NCBI GenBank assembly: GCA_023415475.1 | Contig: JAEZKL010000017.1 | Coordinates: 94,471-158,470 of the forward strand | Length of the DNA stretch: 64,000 nt | DNA from: Bacillota bacterium | GTDB lineage: Bacteria > Bacillota > Clostridia > Lachnospirales > Lachnospiraceae | Direction: 5' to 3' | Shown: positions 62,713-64,000 of the stretch, in pieces | How positions within the stretch are numbered: position 1 is the first letter of the stretch | Layout of the letters: the number at the start of each line of letters is the position of its first letter | Notes under the pieces: generated by a model | The model's database searches: none | What the model saw: the letters and a program-made list of their open reading frames with translations, nothing else | What the model was told of the DNA's origin: nothing | Program-made: the position numbers and the translations under genes

Positions 62713-63980
62713 TACTTAATCCCTTCTCCGTTATTAGCATACTTCGGTTTCCGTTTTTCCGGCGGAATACCGCCGGACATGTGATATATGGGGTTATTCA
62801 GGAATATGGCTCTCTTAATCGAATCATCACCGTATTTATCGCGAACCTGGTCAACTACATAATCCAGCTTATGAAGCCTCTCATACCGATTCATGTCGAA
62901 TAGATTCAGCTGTCGTACCGAGTTCCCGCTTACCACCTTGCTCGTATGAATTCCCAGGTTACGGACCGGTAAGCCGTCCCATAGCTCGTCAAACAGACGG
63001 CAAGCCGCCCGATGTATCTCACTTGTAATATTAGTAGCACTAAACAAAGTCATCTGATGGGATTCATGATGAAAATCGGTATAGACTATACTGACCGCCA
63101 CCACGGTAGCCATAACATGGTCTGCACGAAGTCTTGTCGCCACGGTCTCTGACAGAGATAACAGGATCATCTTCGCCACATCCGGCCTCTCTACGTCGAA
63201 GGCAATGACCGACGAATTGCCATAGCCTTTATTGGCGGGCACCACATCCGATACCACAGCGATATCAATACCGTTAGCAAAGGCATAAAGCACCTCTCCG
63301 TATTTCTTAAAATGTGCCCGCAAAATATCCAGATCCGTTCTCGCCAGCTCACCAATCGTCAGTATCCCCAGAGCATGGAGCTTCCGTTTTGTCGCATGCC
63401 CGACGTAGAACAGCTCCTCTACCGGCAGCTTCCAGAGCTTCTTCTCCATCTCTCCGGGAAATAGGGTGTGTACCAGATTCGGCTTCTTAAAGTCCGAAGC
63501 CATCTTTGCCAGTAATTTATTCGAGGAAATTCCCACATTCACCGTAAACCCCAGCTCATTGTGGATCCGGTCCTTCATCAAATTCGCGGCAACCACCGCG
63601 GAACCGTAGAGACCAACGGTTCCGGTCATATCGCAATATGCCTCATCCACCGAGTATTGCTCCACACAGGGCGAGAATTCCCGCAGTATCTCCATAAAGG
63701 CTTTGGAACAGGTATCATATAGATCATAGTGCGGTGACACCAAAACCAAATCAGGGCAGAGACGCCTCGCATCACTGATGGTGTCGCCCGTTCTCACACC
63801 ACACTTCTTCGCTGGTGTTGACTTTGCCAGGATTATTCCATGTCGTTTCTTAATATCGCCTGCCACCGCCGAAGGAATCTCACGCAGGTCCGTCTTTTCT
63901 CCAAGGATGTGCAGTCGATAAACGGCTTCCCAACTAAGGAAAGCCGAATTGACATCAATATGAAAGATCAAATTATCCAT
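62712..63980 (-). CDS. Y-family DNA polymerase (DinB/UmuC type)
   Basis: A 422-residue translesion polymerase. The first catalytic Asp is in FHIDVNSAFLSWEA, the second acidic pair in QYSVDEAYCDMTG, and the little-finger domain follows from about residue 250. The AKSTPAKKCGVRTGD stretch near residue 50 is the fingers motif. It copies damaged DNA at low fidelity. A strong AAAGGAGAACAT ribosome binding site supports the ATG at 63980. It is longer than the typical DinB (about 350), as in Gram-positive UvrX/UmuC-like enzymes. I see no LexA box in the 20 bases left in the window. Confidence 0.93.
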   Translation of the reverse strand: MDNLIFHIDVNSAFLSWEAVYRLHILGEKTDLREIPSAVAGDIKKRHGIILAKSTPAKKCGVRTGDTISDARRLCPDLVLVSPHYDLYDTCSKAFMEILREFSPCVEQYSVDEAYCDMTGTVGLYGSAVVAANLMKDRIHNELGFTVNVGISSNKLLAKMASDFKKPNLVHTLFPGEMEKKLWKLPVEELFYVGHATKRKLHALGILTIGELARTDLDILRAHFKKYGEVLYAFANGIDIAVVSDVVPANKGYGNSSVIAFDVERPDVAKMILLSLSETVATRLRADHVMATVVAVSIVYTDFHHESHQMTLFSATNITSEIHRAACRLFDELWDGLPVRNLGIHTSKVVSGNSVRQLNLFDMNRYERLHKLDYVVDQVRDKYGDDSIKRAIFLNNPIYHMSGGIPPEKRKPKYANNGEGIK

Positions 63981-64000
63981 ACATATGTTCTCCTTTTGAG

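Noticed and set aside
1..64000. CRISPR array
   Set aside because: I saw no regularly spaced direct repeats and no cas genes anywhere in the window.

Overview
The window reads as a low-GC anaerobic Firmicute, most likely a member of the Lachnospiraceae/Clostridia. Supporting signs are the AGGAGG-type ribosome binding sites, a YesN/YesM plus Lpl-type sugar ABC system, an oxygen-sensitive glycyl radical enzyme, a hybrid cluster protein, a Gram-positive exosortase (XrtG-like) locus and lipoproteins without Gram-negative features. The taxonomic call comes from gene content only.

Layout. (1) 1-3.0 kb: sugar metabolism genes: the start of a probable pentulose-phosphate epimerase running off the left edge, a divergent AraC regulator, a TIM-barrel sugar isomerase/epimerase and a zinc-type dehydrogenase. 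(2) 3.15-3.66 kb: a gene-free patch of hairpins and tRNA-Leu 3'-end fragments. (3) 3.66-22.35 kb: an alpha-mannoside utilisation island with a ROK hexokinase, response regulator and sensor kinase, binding protein and two permeases, GH38, secreted GH76 with beta-gamma crystallin domains, GH125, and a 1311-residue GH38-like protein. A secreted endo-mannanase would cut, the ABC system import, and signal-less exo-mannosidases finish the job inside. The island ends at a tRNA-Leu(UAA) whose last 25 bases recur as a direct repeat at its far end, the geometry of an integration into a tRNA 3' end. (4) 23-30.1 kb: a Rieske/FAD oxidoreductase, then a two-component system with an ABC export/defence pair. 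(5) 30.2-31.0 kb: tRNA-Asn, a small Cys-rich protein, tRNA-Leu(CAG). (6) 31.3-36.5 kb: secreted surface proteins (leucine-rich repeat/Big2, Big2, discoidin-CotH). (7) 36.7-46.3 kb: a c-di-GMP-I riboswitch with an overlapping terminator, followed by a seven-gene exosortase-G operon. (8) 46.4-50.8 kb: AraC regulator, L-arabinose isomerase and ribulokinase. (9) 50.9-55.6 kb: a nitrosative-stress set (nitroreductase, Crp/Fnr regulator, Hcp, an unrecognised protein, a hemerythrin). (10) 55.6-60.3 kb: a glycyl radical enzyme, its activase, a TPR protein and an ArsR regulator sharing two near-identical operators. (11) 60.5-62.2 kb: a type II restriction-modification pair. (12) 62.4-64 kb: a small protein and a Y-family DNA polymerase.

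The most unusual item is the first gene of the exosortase operon (36921-41072). Its N-terminus is a recognisable group-II-intron-like reverse transcriptase fold whose catalytic residues are altered (motif A Asp to His, YADD to YNDE). It is fused to a pterin-synthase-like domain and a large membrane protein, and it sits behind a predicted c-di-GMP switch. The same operon also encodes a degenerate GGDEF-like membrane protein and a second free-standing pterin-synthase-like protein. I know of no role for an RT-derived pseudoenzyme in exosortase or exopolysaccharide biology, so this is the best candidate for an undescribed system here.
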